Positions 1-10,624 of a DNA stretch of 64,000 nt are shown here, in pieces. The first letter of the stretch is position 1. Each line of letters starts with the position of its first letter. A program made the translations under genes and the position numbers. The notes below the pieces were generated by a model that was not told where the DNA came from, did not search any database, and saw only the letters and a program-made list of their open reading frames with translations. The stretch lies in contig CANGYR010000006.1 of NCBI GenBank assembly GCA_947458275.1, positions 62,001 through 126,000 of the forward strand, given 5' to 3'. This DNA comes from Chitinophagaceae bacterium. GTDB taxonomy: Bacteria; Bacteroidota; Bacteroidia; Chitinophagales; Chitinophagaceae.

Positions 1-823
1 TCTTTTCCGGCTTGTTGCCTTCTTTAGTAATCAACAACATTCGGTTGATGGAAGTGCCAGATTTTTTTTTGAAACTGAATTCTACGGCTTTTGATGTCTT
101 AGTTTTTACAAATCCATTATTGGGAGTCGGGGTGTTGGCACCGGAGAGGTAGGCCCCAGATTCAATAATCGGAAGTACATAAAACTCGGTTTTATTTTTC
201 GGGCCCAAACCCAGCATCCAGGAATGATTTTCGGGGAGATGGTCGAGGTTGAAAATTTTTCTGTCTGCAAAAAAATATCCGCTGCTGTAATTTTTTTTGA
301 ATGTTGTATACTTTATATCCACCGATCCACTGGCTTTTGCCACATCAACATAAAACCACTGGTCCGGACTTTGGCCTGTTTGAACAACATTCCAGCAGTG
401 ATTGGGCTCATCGGGAGCATTGTTGATGTCATTGAAATTGTATCTGGTGTAACCATTTACCAATAGACAACGGATGTTTGCCATACTGCACATTTCCTGA
501 AAAAGTAATGCAAATCCATAGGCATTTGTTTTTCTGGATTGTATAACGGAAACAGGATCAGTTTTTTTTCTGTCGTTTGTTTTTACTGACTTGGGGTCTA
601 AAGCGATATTGTTGGCTATCCAGTAGTAAATAGCCATGGCTTTATCAGTCTTGTCCGGAAAGGAAAAGGTGATGGTATCCGCTATGGTAGCAATATTAAA
701 ATTATCAAGAGCGCCCATCGTTTGAATTTGCATTTCAATACGAGAACGCTCCTGATTGTTATTTTGCGCTTGAGCTTGCGAAATCACTATACAAGCGAAA
801 AGATAAAAAATAATTCGCTTCAT
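1..823 (-). CDS. Transglutaminase-like secreted protein, cut by window edge
   Basis: Not in the ORF track because its 3' end lies outside the window. I translated the minus strand from ATG at 823 and read 274 residues without a stop. It begins with a signal peptide (MKRIIFYLFACIVISQAQAQ). The body matches the transglutaminase-like/kyphoscoliosis fold: TDKAMAIYYWIANNIALD, then RKTNAYGFALLFQEMC, LLVNGYTRYN, a His in PNHCWNVV (residue 142) and an Asp in WFYVDVAKASG (160). In active members the second block reads R-K-G-V-C-x-G-Y-A. Here the catalytic Cys position is Ala101, so the protein looks like a pseudo-enzyme, perhaps a peptide-binding or structural periplasmic protein. It is followed downstream-in-transcription by unseen sequence, and its upstream neighbour is the small LTXXQ protein 12 bp away, which may be cotranscribed. 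The family assignment is fairly secure; the function is unknown. Confidence 0.75.
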   Translation of the reverse strand, partial: MKRIIFYLFACIVISQAQAQNNNQERSRIEMQIQTMGALDNFNIATIADTITFSFPDKTDKAMAIYYWIANNIALDPKSVKTNDRKKTDPVSVIQSRKTNAYGFALLFQEMCSMANIRCLLVNGYTRYNFNDINNAPDEPNHCWNVVQTGQSPDQWFYVDVAKASGSVDIKYTTFKKNYSSGYFFADRKIFNLDHLPENHSWMLGLGPKNKTEFYVLPIIESGAYLSGANTPTPNNGFVKTKTSKAVEFSFKKKSGTSINRMLLITKEGNKPEK

Positions 824-835
824 TGAAATCGGTTG

Positions 836-1198
836 TTATTTAGGCTGTTTGCCGCCGCTTAATTCATAGTACTTCTTAAGCTGGTCAGCAGTTAAGATAG
901 CTTTAATCTCTTCAATATTCTTATTGCGTAAAGATGCAAATTTTTCTTTCTTTTGGGCAGGAGTAATCGTTGCATCTGATTCTACAGCATCTCTGGATGA
1001 TTTGTATTGAAGATTAACAGTTTTTAATTTAATCTTCTGTGCATCGGTGAGATCAAGTTTTTTGATGATTTCTTTTCTGTCTGAAGTTAAAAGACTCGAA
1101 GCCGGGATTTTAGCATCTTTTGTCAGCTTGTTGGCAGTTTGTCCGATGCTGGTTAATGAAATTGTCAAAGCAAGGGCAATTGAAAATACTTTTATCAT
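836..1198 (-). CDS. Small secreted LTXXQ/Spy-like helical protein
   Basis: 120 residues with an N-terminal signal peptide (MIKVFSIALALTISLTSIGQT) followed by an all-helical, Lys/Glu-rich domain. Two LTxxQ-type motifs are visible: LDLTDAQKIKLK near residue 50 and ILTADQLKKYYEL near 104. This is the arrangement of the Spy/CpxP and DUF4890-like periplasmic proteins, which in Proteobacteria chaperone or sense misfolded envelope proteins. In Bacteroidota such small proteins are common and uncharacterised. It lies 12 bp upstream of the transglutaminase-like gene on the same strand, so the two may form an operon. A terminator belonging to glnN sits directly upstream, so it probably has its own promoter. 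A function in envelope stress is only inferred from the motif. Confidence 0.65.
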   Translation of the reverse strand: MIKVFSIALALTISLTSIGQTANKLTKDAKIPASSLLTSDRKEIIKKLDLTDAQKIKLKTVNLQYKSSRDAVESDATITPAQKKEKFASLRNKNIEEIKAILTADQLKKYYELSGGKQPK

Positions 1199-1230
1199 AG
1201 TTATATTTTTGGGGTAAAAGTATGAAAAAA

Positions 1231-1260
1231 AGCCCTCCGAAAAACAGAGGGCTTTGATAT
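1231..1260 (-). terminator. Rho-independent terminator of glnN
   Basis: On the minus strand the stem AGCCCTC / GAGGGCT (7 bp, 9-nt loop) is followed by TTTTTTT. It lies 15 bp beyond the glutamine synthetase stop codon and before the start of the LTXXQ gene, separating the two. Confidence 0.85.
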
Positions 1261-1268
1261 AGGTTGAA

Positions 1269-3464
1269 TTATCTTAAAAATAACAATTCGCGGTATTTTG
1301 GCAGCGGCCATAGGCTGTCATCAATCAATACTTCCAGTTTATCGGTGCGGTAACGAATAATATCGAAGTATTTACCTTTTACTTCATCGCAATACGCGAT
1401 AGCTTTTTCTCTCGAATGGGCGATATCATTAGCTTTTTTCCTCGCCTCTATCATACTTTTAACGTTTGTACTAATGACATTTATATGTTCATTGATTTTT
1501 TCGAGTATTTCTTTCTGTGCATGGTAGGTATCCGCTGAAAGACCAGCCTCTTTGAGACCTCTGATATTTTCAATCAGTGAATTTTGATATTTGAGCGCAG
1601 CGGGGATGATTTGAGTAGTAGCCAATTCTCCCATCACCCTTGCTTCAATTTGCACCTTTTTAATGTAAGCTTCCAGCATAATTTCATGTCTTGCTTCCAG
1701 TTCAAGGTGGTTGTAGATATGATGGTCTTCAAACAATTTTTTGGCTTTATCCGAAGCATAGGCATCTAAAGACTCAGGAGTTGTTTTGACATTTGGAAGT
1801 CCTCTTTTAGCAGCTTCTTTTTCCCACTCTTCACTGTAGCCGTCGCCTTCAAACAATACCTTTTTACTTTCAACAATGTACTTCTGAATGATTTGCATGA
1901 TGGCTACTTCTTTTTTGTCACCTTTTTCAATCAACGCATCTACATCTTTTTTGAAATTGGTAAGTGTTTCAGCCATGATAGTATTCAATACGGTCATTGG
2001 TACGGCACAGTTTGCAGAAGATCCTACCGCGCGGAATTCAAATTTATTTCCTGTAAATGCAAAAGGAGAAGTCCTGTTTCTGTCTGTATTATCAAGCATC
2101 AGCTCAGGGATGCTTTTGTGAATATCCAGCTTTAGTATTGCCTCATCAGTTTCATCGAAGTTGCCGCTTACTCTTTTTTCAATTTGTTGCAAAACTTCGG
2201 TCAGATATTTTCCTATAAAAATTGAGATGATGGCAGGAGGTGCTTCGTTGGCTCCAAGTCTGTGGTCGTTGCCCGCACTCGCAATAGCTGCTCTCAATAA
2301 TTCAGCATAATCATGAACTGCTTTGATGGTGTTCACAAAGAAAGTAAGGAACATCAAATTTGTTTTGGGAGTTTTTCCGGGAGCAAGAAGGTTTACTCCG
2401 GTATCTGTGCTCATACTCCAGTTGTTGTGCTTACCACTTCCATTGATACCTGCGAATGGTTTTTCGTGCAGTAATACCATCAAATTGTGACGTTTGGCCA
2501 CACGGGTCATTACATCCATTAGCAGGGTGTTATGATCTACTGCAAGGTTCAGCTCTTCATATATAGGCGCACATTCAAACTGCGCGGGTGCTACTTCATT
2601 GTGGCGGGTGCGTAAGGGGATACCCAGGCGATAAGATTCGGTTTCAAAATCTTTCATAAAAGCGTATACGCGTTCGGGTATTGCTCCGAAATAATGATCT
2701 TCCAACTGTTGTCCTTTTGCAGGCGCATGTCCGAAGACAGTTCTTCCGGTAAGAAGAAGATCAGGTCTCGCAGTGGCCAATCCGGCATCCACCAGGAAAT
2801 ATTCCTGTTCCCAACCAAGGGTCGCATTTACTTTGGATACGTTTTTGTCAAAATACTGGCAAACATCTACAGCTGCTTTGTCCAAAGCTACTACAGCTTT
2901 AATCAAAGGCGTTTTAGTGTCGAGAGATTCTCCGGTATAAGATACAAATATGGTAGGTATGCAAAGTGTTTTTCCTTGTCCGGTTTCCATTACAAAAGCA
3001 GGAGAGGATGGGTCCCATGCTGTATATCCTCTTGCTTCAAATGTTGCTCTCAATCCTCCGCTAGGAAATGATGAGGCATCGGGCTCTTGTTGTATAAGCG
3101 CGCCTCCGTCAAATTCCTGAATGGCAGTACCATCACCTTTTAATGTAAAGAATGAATCGTGCTTTTCAGCAGAAAGACCCGTTAGTGGCTGAAACCAGTG
3201 AGTGAAATGGGAAACCCCTTTTTCTTCAGCCCATGCTTTCATTCCGTTGGCAATGTTGTTGCCCATAGCACGGTCTATTTTTTTCCCTCCGGAGGTAGAG
3301 GCCAGCAGACTTTTGTATGCATCATCACTAAGATAATGTCTGGCTGTTTTTAGCGTAAAGACGTTCTCATTAAAAATTGAAGTAACTTTTTCAGATGATT
3401 TTACTTCGTAGCTGATCGCATTTTTAGCGATGTTTTTAATTGCTGTAAATCTTATTGAGCTCAT
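1269..3464 (-). CDS. glnN: Glutamine synthetase type III
   Basis: ATP-dependent ligation of ammonia to glutamate, cytoplasmic, central nitrogen assimilation. The protein has about 731 residues from MSSIRFTAIK, matching the long GSIII family (around 700-730) rather than GSI or GSII. Hallmark blocks are present: GQGKTLCIPTIFVSYTGE, NATLGWEQEYFLVD (metal-binding Glu residues), TRHNEVAPAQFECAP and LLHEKPFAGINGSGKHNNWS. The ORF track extends 14 residues upstream through the start at 3506. I prefer the ATG at 3464, because GSIII proteins of this phylum start close to this SSxRF segment. It is monocistronic, with a strong terminator at 1231. No GlnK or amt gene is nearby, so the sequence gives no clue to regulation. 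Confidence 0.96.
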   Translation of the reverse strand: MSSIRFTAIKNIAKNAISYEVKSSEKVTSIFNENVFTLKTARHYLSDDAYKSLLASTSGGKKIDRAMGNNIANGMKAWAEEKGVSHFTHWFQPLTGLSAEKHDSFFTLKGDGTAIQEFDGGALIQQEPDASSFPSGGLRATFEARGYTAWDPSSPAFVMETGQGKTLCIPTIFVSYTGESLDTKTPLIKAVVALDKAAVDVCQYFDKNVSKVNATLGWEQEYFLVDAGLATARPDLLLTGRTVFGHAPAKGQQLEDHYFGAIPERVYAFMKDFETESYRLGIPLRTRHNEVAPAQFECAPIYEELNLAVDHNTLLMDVMTRVAKRHNLMVLLHEKPFAGINGSGKHNNWSMSTDTGVNLLAPGKTPKTNLMFLTFFVNTIKAVHDYAELLRAAIASAGNDHRLGANEAPPAIISIFIGKYLTEVLQQIEKRVSGNFDETDEAILKLDIHKSIPELMLDNTDRNRTSPFAFTGNKFEFRAVGSSANCAVPMTVLNTIMAETLTNFKKDVDALIEKGDKKEVAIMQIIQKYIVESKKVLFEGDGYSEEWEKEAAKRGLPNVKTTPESLDAYASDKAKKLFEDHHIYNHLELEARHEIMLEAYIKKVQIEARVMGELATTQIIPAALKYQNSLIENIRGLKEAGLSADTYHAQKEILEKINEHINVISTNVKSMIEARKKANDIAHSREKAIAYCDEVKGKYFDIIRYRTDKLEVLIDDSLWPLPKYRELLFLR

Positions 3465-3599
3465 TTTTTGGAAATTTAAGCCACAAAGTAATGGATTAAA
3501 TTCCAAAAAATCAATTTAATTGATAAGTCAGGCTTTAAAATGGCCTAAATCTTGAACAATAATACATATATTATAAATAATAATATTTTATATAAAGAA

Positions 3600-4844
3600 T
3601 CAAGTTATTCTTTTAAATCCATTAATCGCAGCCAATAAAGGTGTGATTATCAATGGCAGATAGGTGCTTTTGTATCTTACAATGGAGCTGGAATTGGGGA
3701 CTATATATCCTATAAGTAAGAAAATGGTAAAACAAAAGAAAATACAAAAAAGCAGAAAATGATTTCGAAAAAGTATTTTGATGTTGCCTCTGAACAAAGC
3801 CATAATGAAAATGATAATGTAAATGAACAGCTCGATTGCCCAATAAGGCGTAAATTTTCCTCCTTTATCCCATAAATAAGGTTTTAAAAAACCGTGATTC
3901 AAAGCCTGAGGTAAATTAGACAAGAAGCTGCCGATAGTAGGCTCCAGATTATTGACAGTTAACTGAGAAGCTGCTTTATCCAGATGCATAAAGTCATGCT
4001 GTCGGTTGCTGATAATGGCAAGTGGCTGTATTGAAGGAAAAAAGAATGAAATGAGTAATAATATAACTAACATCGACGAATAAACGAAAATAAATGATTT
4101 CAATGGAGTCGACTTGCTAAATTTATTACTGATTGTCAGTGAAAGTAGAGCAGGGATGAGTGCAATGAATAAAAAATTCCGCATCAGCAATAAAATCACA
4201 AGCGAAGAAACTAAAATGAATGATTTTTTATATGAAGCTTTTTCTCTTATTATAAAATAAAGAGCATAAAAAAACAATCCCAGAAAAGTAAATACGATTA
4301 GGTCTTTATGCATGGCAGAAGAAAAGAACAGCGTAGAGGGCAAAAGAAAACTTCCTATTAATACAGCCGACTTTTTATCGGGAAACATATCTTTAAATAT
4401 CCGGTAAAAAGCCACAGGGCCAAGTATGCCCAAGATATTAAAAAACAAAGTGTTGGTATAAATAAATCCTCTGCTGAATATATTGCAGATGGCCAGGATT
4501 TTAATTACTAAAGTTGTTCTCAAATCATTCCAGAATGAGTTGGTGGTACTGAAAAATCCCCCATATTCATTACTATAATTTGACTGGAAAATATCCAGGA
4601 AGAATAACTTTGGCTTGTTTAAAAGTATATCATACTCAATCAGCGATTCACGATGCAGACTCCAATAATCATTTGGTAAAGAAAAATAAGCGGGCAACCA
4701 TACTGCAATTATTCCGGCAGCCAATCTAACGATAAATAAAATAAGGATTGTTTTCGTTGATAAGCCTGCTTTTTTTACAAACGGTATCCTTGTAACAATC
4801 AAACATGCTGCTGCCAGGTACAATAAAAACAAAAAGTAATTCAA
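3600..4844 (-). CDS. Polytopic membrane protein, EpsG/Wzy-like
   Basis: About 414 residues with roughly ten hydrophobic segments spread over the length, short loops, and one larger hydrophilic loop (about residues 60-110) between segments 2 and 3. The layout and composition (FYRIFKDMFPDKKSAVLIGSF, then SSAMHKDLIVF) recall the polysaccharide polymerase or O-antigen ligase-like membrane proteins, for example EpsG or Wzy. I see no diagnostic motif, and no glycosyltransferase genes lie beside it. The only start before the upstream in-frame TAA is TTG at 4844, because no ATG lies within the first stretch. That is unusual but occurs elsewhere in this window. It is divergent from purL. Function unknown; a role in surface polysaccharide assembly is a guess. 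Confidence 0.6.
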   Translation of the reverse strand: MNYFLFLLYLAAACLIVTRIPFVKKAGLSTKTILILFIVRLAAGIIAVWLPAYFSLPNDYWSLHRESLIEYDILLNKPKLFFLDIFQSNYSNEYGGFFSTTNSFWNDLRTTLVIKILAICNIFSRGFIYTNTLFFNILGILGPVAFYRIFKDMFPDKKSAVLIGSFLLPSTLFFSSAMHKDLIVFTFLGLFFYALYFIIREKASYKKSFILVSSLVILLLMRNFLFIALIPALLSLTISNKFSKSTPLKSFIFVYSSMLVILLLISFFFPSIQPLAIISNRQHDFMHLDKAASQLTVNNLEPTIGSFLSNLPQALNHGFLKPYLWDKGGKFTPYWAIELFIYIIIFIMALFRGNIKILFRNHFLLFCIFFCFTIFLLIGYIVPNSSSIVRYKSTYLPLIITPLLAAINGFKRIT

Positions 4845-4892
4845 CGCCGGTTAATTTGTGGGAAGATAGTTAAAATATTTACTTCTTGGATA

Positions 4893-4923
4893 CTTGCTTC
4901 ATGAGGTTCTGTAATTACATTTG
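4893..4923 (+). promoter_or_regulatory. Bacteroidota-type promoter for purL
   Basis: CTTG at 4893-4896, then 19 bp, then TACATTTG at 4916-4923. This matches the phylum consensus TTTG-N19-TAnnTTTG (-33/-7) and predicts a leader of about 20 nt before the purL ATG. Confidence 0.7.
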
Positions 4924-4951
4924 CAAAAAAAAATTATAACCTCACTCCTTT

Positions 4952-7168
4952 ATGGAAATTACAGCAAAAACAGCAGCCCAATTAAGAATTACAGAAGAAG
5001 AATTTGAACTTATTAAATCCAAACTGGGCAGGACACCGAATTTTACTGAATTGTGTGCATTCAGCGGAATGTGGAGTGAGCATTGCAGTTACAAAAACTC
5101 AATAAAATGGCTCAAAACTTTACCCCGTGATGGTAAAAAAATGCTTGTCAAAGCAGGGGAAGAGAATGCTGGATTGATGGATATCGGAGACGGGTATGGG
5201 GTTGTTTTTAAAATTGAGTCCCACAATCACCCCTCGGCCATTGAGCCATTTCAGGGTGCGGCTACTGGTGTAGGCGGAATCAATAGAGATATTTTTACAA
5301 TGGGGGCTCGTCCGATAGCATCATTGAATTCACTCCGTTTTGGAAATCTTTCCGAAGCAAAAACTCGGCATCTGCTATCCGGTGTTGTGCATGGCATAGG
5401 TCATTACGGCAACTGCTTCGGCGTACCAACGGTTGGCGGCGAAATTTATTTTGAAAATTGCTACTACACTAATCCGTTAGTAAATGCCATGAGCGTAGGA
5501 ATTGTCAAAAATGGGGAGACGGTTTCGGCTACGGCAGAGGGTACGGGCAATCCTGTATTTTTTGTCGGCAGCGCCACCGGTAAAGACGGAATAGGCGGAG
5601 CTTCTTTTGCCAGCGCTGAAATTACGGAAGACAGTGCCGAAGATTTGCCTGCCGTTCAGGTGGGAGATCCGTTTCAGGAAAAAAAATTATTAGAGGCATG
5701 TCTGGAAGTTATACAAACCGGCGCAGTGGTGGGAATGCAGGACATGGGCGCGGCCGGTATCATTTGTTCAACCGCTGAAATGAGCGCAAAGGGCAATGCA
5801 GGAATGCGAATTGAACTGGATAAAGTTCCTATGCGTCAGTCAAACATGAAGGCCTGGGAACTGTTACTTAGTGAGAGCCAGGAGAGAATGTTGCTGGTAG
5901 TGAAGAAAGGGGAAGAGAAATCAGTTCTGGATGTTTTTGAAAAATGGGATCTTCCCTGCAGTCATATCGGAGAGGTAACCGGTGACGGTTTGCTACAATT
6001 CTATATGAATGGAGAGTTGGAAGCAGTTATCCCTGCGCACGAATTGGTTCTTGGCGGTGGCGCTCCTCAGTATGAGCGTGCTTATTCCAAGCCTGAATAT
6101 CTCAAAAAGATAGAAGCATTTGATGTTAATTCAATTGTAGATGATAAAGACATAAAATCTATCGCTGAAAAATTGGTTGCACTTCCCAATATTGCCAGCA
6201 AGCGCTGGGTATATGATCAGTACGACAGTATGGTGGGTACCGGTAATACCAATACCAATTCCCCCAGCGACGCTGCCGTAGTAATCGCCAAGCCCACCAA
6301 CAAAGCACTTGCCCTCACTACAGATTGCAACAGCCGTTATGTGTTTGCAGATCCTTACAAAGGCGCCATGATTGCAGTGGCAGAAGCTGCCAGAAATATT
6401 GTCTGCAGCGGCGGAGAACCATTGGGCGTGACCAACTGCCTGAATTTTGGAAATCCCTACGACCCCCAGGTGTATTATCAGTTTGTTCATGCCATACAAG
6501 GAATGGGAGAGGCCTGCAGAAAATTTGATACACCTGTCACCGGCGGAAATGTAAGTTTTTACAATCAGTCTCCCGATGGGCCTGTCTATCCCACACCCAC
6601 CATCGGAATGGTAGGCTTGCTGAATGATATCAGCGATAAAATGACACTGGATTTCAAAGAGGCCGGTGATTTGATTTATGTGCTCGGTCATTTGAAAAAT
6701 GATATTCACTCATCAGAGTATCTTCATAAAATAATTGGCGAGGAATTTTCTCCGGCTCCGTATTTTGATTTGGAGGAGGAGTATGCTGTGCAACAACTGG
6801 TTCTTCAGTTAATCAGAAAAAAAATGATTGCCTCTGCACACGATGTCAGTGAAGGCGGACTGTTGATTTCTTTACTGGAAAGCGCTTTTAATCGTTCGAT
6901 GGGATTTGAGGTGAGTCAGACTGATAAAAATATCCGAACAGATGCATATTGGTTTGGTGAGGCACAAGGTAGAATAGTTGTTTCGGTAAAACCTTCAATG
7001 GTAGATTCATTTCTTCAACTGCTCAATGCTCAATCAGTGCCATTCGCTCAGTTGGGAGTGGTAACATCAAGAGAAGTGACAGTAGAAAAATCAAATTTTG
7101 GAGCAATTTCGGATTGGAAAAAAATGTATGATAATTCCATTGGAAATGTAATGTCTGTTTCAAATTAA
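4952..7168 (+). CDS. purL: Phosphoribosylformylglycinamidine synthase II
   Basis: Synthetase subunit of the fourth step of purine biosynthesis, converting FGAR, glutamine and ATP to FGAM. The 738-residue length matches the small, Bacillus-type PurL (about 740), which works with separate PurQ and PurS. That differs from the 1,200-1,300-residue fused enzyme of enterics. Visible hallmarks are FSGMWSEHCSYKNS near the N-terminus, the ESHNHPSAIEPFQGAATGVGG nucleotide/metal block, and a duplicated AIR-synthase-like half with GGNVSFYNQ and HDVSEGGLLISL. purQ and purS are not in the window. The rfaD-like gene starts 8 bp downstream, so cotranscription is likely. Confidence 0.96.
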   Translation: MEITAKTAAQLRITEEEFELIKSKLGRTPNFTELCAFSGMWSEHCSYKNSIKWLKTLPRDGKKMLVKAGEENAGLMDIGDGYGVVFKIESHNHPSAIEPFQGAATGVGGINRDIFTMGARPIASLNSLRFGNLSEAKTRHLLSGVVHGIGHYGNCFGVPTVGGEIYFENCYYTNPLVNAMSVGIVKNGETVSATAEGTGNPVFFVGSATGKDGIGGASFASAEITEDSAEDLPAVQVGDPFQEKKLLEACLEVIQTGAVVGMQDMGAAGIICSTAEMSAKGNAGMRIELDKVPMRQSNMKAWELLLSESQERMLLVVKKGEEKSVLDVFEKWDLPCSHIGEVTGDGLLQFYMNGELEAVIPAHELVLGGGAPQYERAYSKPEYLKKIEAFDVNSIVDDKDIKSIAEKLVALPNIASKRWVYDQYDSMVGTGNTNTNSPSDAAVVIAKPTNKALALTTDCNSRYVFADPYKGAMIAVAEAARNIVCSGGEPLGVTNCLNFGNPYDPQVYYQFVHAIQGMGEACRKFDTPVTGGNVSFYNQSPDGPVYPTPTIGMVGLLNDISDKMTLDFKEAGDLIYVLGHLKNDIHSSEYLHKIIGEEFSPAPYFDLEEEYAVQQLVLQLIRKKMIASAHDVSEGGLLISLLESAFNRSMGFEVSQTDKNIRTDAYWFGEAQGRIVVSVKPSMVDSFLQLLNAQSVPFAQLGVVTSREVTVEKSNFGAISDWKKMYDNSIGNVMSVSN

Positions 7169-7176
7169 TCTTACAA

Positions 7177-8172
7177 ATGCCATTCATGCAAAAAGATTCA
7201 ATGATCGTCATAACAGGCGCTGCCGGATTTATTGGCAGTTGCATGGTTGGATTTCTCAATGAACAAGGCTATGAAAATCTTATTTTGGTAGATGAATTTG
7301 ATGACGAAAAAAAATCGCTCAATCTGCGGAATAAAAAATTTTCATATAAAGTTGAAAGAGATGATTTTTTTGAATGGCTGGACAGAGAGAATGTGGTCCC
7401 CTCTTTTGTATATCATTTGGGCGCGCGAACAGACACTACAGAATTTGATTATGCGGTACATCAAAAATTGAATGTGGATTATTCCATAAGAGTATGGCAA
7501 TATTGTACTGCTCATTCCGTGCCCCTGGTCTATGCTTCCTCTGCAGCTACCTACGGAGATGGGAATCTGGGGTATGATGATGATCACGCAATCATTGAAA
7601 AGCTTTCCCCCCTGAATCCTTATGGGGAGTCTAAAAATAATTTTGATAAATGGGTGTTGCAACAAGATGCAGCTCCTCCCTCATGGGCAGGATTGAAGTT
7701 TTTTAATGTCTACGGCCCCAATGAATATCACAAAGGCAGAATGGCAAGCGTTATTTTTCATTCTTACAATCAAATTATCCGGGATGGAGTGGTGAAACTT
7801 TTTAAATCTCATAAGGACGGGTATGAAGACGGAAAGCAGTTGCGCGATTTTATTTATGTAAATGATATCTGTAAAGTTTGTTACTGGCTGATGCAGGAAT
7901 CCGCTCAGGTGCCGTCGGGAATTTACAACCTTGGCACAGGTAAGGCCAGGACCTTTATTGATCTTGTAAAAGCCACATATCATGCAATGAAAAGAGACCC
8001 TGAGATTAATTTCATAGATATGCCTGTGGACATCAGGGAAAAGTACCAGTATTTTACCGAAGCAAATATGAAAAAACTCCGTGATGCCGGCTACAGCGCT
8101 GATTTCTTTTCCCTGGAAGATGGGGTAGATGACTATGTCAGAAATTATTTGTCGGTAAATATTTTCTATTAA
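7177..8172 (+). CDS. rfaD: ADP-L-glycero-D-manno-heptose 6-epimerase
   Basis: Extended short-chain dehydrogenase/epimerase that inverts C6 of ADP-heptose for lipopolysaccharide core assembly. The NAD(P)-binding GAAGFIGS motif sits near the N-terminus. YHLGARTDTTE and the catalytic Y-x3-K (NPYGESKNNFD) follow, and the C-terminal RDFIYVNDICKV and YNLGTGKARTF blocks are typical of HldD/RfaD. At 331 residues it is slightly longer than usual. Family members normally begin at the MIVITGAAG segment, so ATG 7201 is an equally good start, giving 323 residues. It follows purL by 8 bp. No other heptose genes (hldE, gmhB) are nearby, so the pathway is scattered. Product confidence is high; the start is uncertain. 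Confidence 0.9.
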   Translation: MPFMQKDSMIVITGAAGFIGSCMVGFLNEQGYENLILVDEFDDEKKSLNLRNKKFSYKVERDDFFEWLDRENVVPSFVYHLGARTDTTEFDYAVHQKLNVDYSIRVWQYCTAHSVPLVYASSAATYGDGNLGYDDDHAIIEKLSPLNPYGESKNNFDKWVLQQDAAPPSWAGLKFFNVYGPNEYHKGRMASVIFHSYNQIIRDGVVKLFKSHKDGYEDGKQLRDFIYVNDICKVCYWLMQESAQVPSGIYNLGTGKARTFIDLVKATYHAMKRDPEINFIDMPVDIREKYQYFTEANMKKLRDAGYSADFFSLEDGVDDYVRNYLSVNIFY

Positions 8173-8409
8173 TTTCAGAAAAATTTTCTCCTGCAAAAAA
8201 AATCATCCTATCTTTACACGACCTCTCGGAAGTTTTTTATTCCCTCGGTCATTTTTCTGATCTATTACAGTTTTATATTGGCGACTGCTAAATATTTAGT
8301 TACTGTGTGATAGCCTGTATTGATCTTGAACGCATATAGAATTCGACTCTACATGCTTAATGTTTTTTGGGGTTTAAATTTTGACTTTTAAATTTTGAAT
8401 TTATAATAA
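8173..8409 (+). promoter_or_regulatory. 237-bp leader region of pyrG
   Basis: No ORF or RNA gene is recognised here. It holds a perfect 12-bp palindrome CTAAATATTTAG at 8288-8299. It also holds a 14-bp direct duplication (TTTAAATTTTGA at 8373-8384 and 8387-8398) right before the pyrG start. A TATCTTTA near 8214 could be a weak -7 box. The control function is inferred. Confidence 0.3.
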
Positions 8410-10056
<1,647 letters not shown>

Positions 10057-10066
10057 TATTCTTGCG

Positions 10067-10074
10067 TAACTTTG
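10067..10074 (+). promoter_or_regulatory. -7 box (TAACTTTG) for the SpoU gene
   Basis: Perfect TAnnTTTG whose last base lies 4 bp before the ATG at 10079. Transcription would begin at or within a base or two of the start codon, giving a leaderless mRNA. No clear -33 TTTG is seen. Confidence 0.5.
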
Positions 10075-10078
10075 CCAA

Positions 10079-10612
10079 ATGCAGAAATTGAGCATGGCTG
10101 AGCTGAACAGAAAATCACCGGAGGAATTCAAACGCTCAGAAAAAACTCCGCTTATCGCAGTACTGGAAAATATTCGCAGTGCTTATAATGTCGGCAGCTT
10201 ATTCAGAACTGCAGATGCTTTTCTGCTGGAAGCCATTTACATCACAGGTTACACAGCCCGACCTCCTCATAAAGAAATAAAAAAAACAGCGCTCGGCGCC
10301 GAAGAAACTGTCTCCTGGGAATATTTCCCCAATGCAATGGTAGCTATTGAATCGTTGAAATTAAATGGGTATAAAGTATTTGCTGTTGAGCAGGTAAGGG
10401 ACAGTATTTCTCTGGAAAAGTTCATAGCCGATAAAAATGAAAAAATCGCCGTTGTTTTCGGTAATGAAGTATCGGGTGTTGAACAGGATACTATTTTAAA
10501 TTGCGACGGATGCATCGAAATACCTCAGCTGGGGATGAAGCACTCATTAAACATTGCTACAGCTGCAGGTGTTGTATTATGGGAAATAGTTAGAAACAGA
10601 CTTCATTCATAA
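10079..10612 (+). CDS. TrmH/SpoU-family RNA 2'-O-methyltransferase
   Basis: S-adenosylmethionine-dependent methylation of ribose in tRNA or rRNA, using the knotted SPOUT fold. At 177 residues it is a single catalytic domain. All three SpoU motifs are visible: IAVLENIRSAYNVGSLFRTAD (motif 1 with the catalytic Arg), VVFGNEVSGV (motif 2) and CIEIPQLGMKHSLNIATAAGVV (motif 3). There is no N-terminal substrate-binding extension, so the exact target (tRNA G18, tRNA 34 or rRNA) cannot be read from sequence. It is followed after 12 bp by the UbiA-like gene, so the two are probably cotranscribed with ruvX. Confidence 0.88.
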   Translation: MQKLSMAELNRKSPEEFKRSEKTPLIAVLENIRSAYNVGSLFRTADAFLLEAIYITGYTARPPHKEIKKTALGAEETVSWEYFPNAMVAIESLKLNGYKVFAVEQVRDSISLEKFIADKNEKIAVVFGNEVSGVEQDTILNCDGCIEIPQLGMKHSLNIATAAGVVLWEIVRNRLHS

Positions 10613-10624
10613 TTTTTCGTATCA

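Noticed and set aside
6131-6709. 192-aa ORF on the minus strand inside purL
   Set aside because: Antisense shadow of a strongly conserved coding region; no signal of its own.
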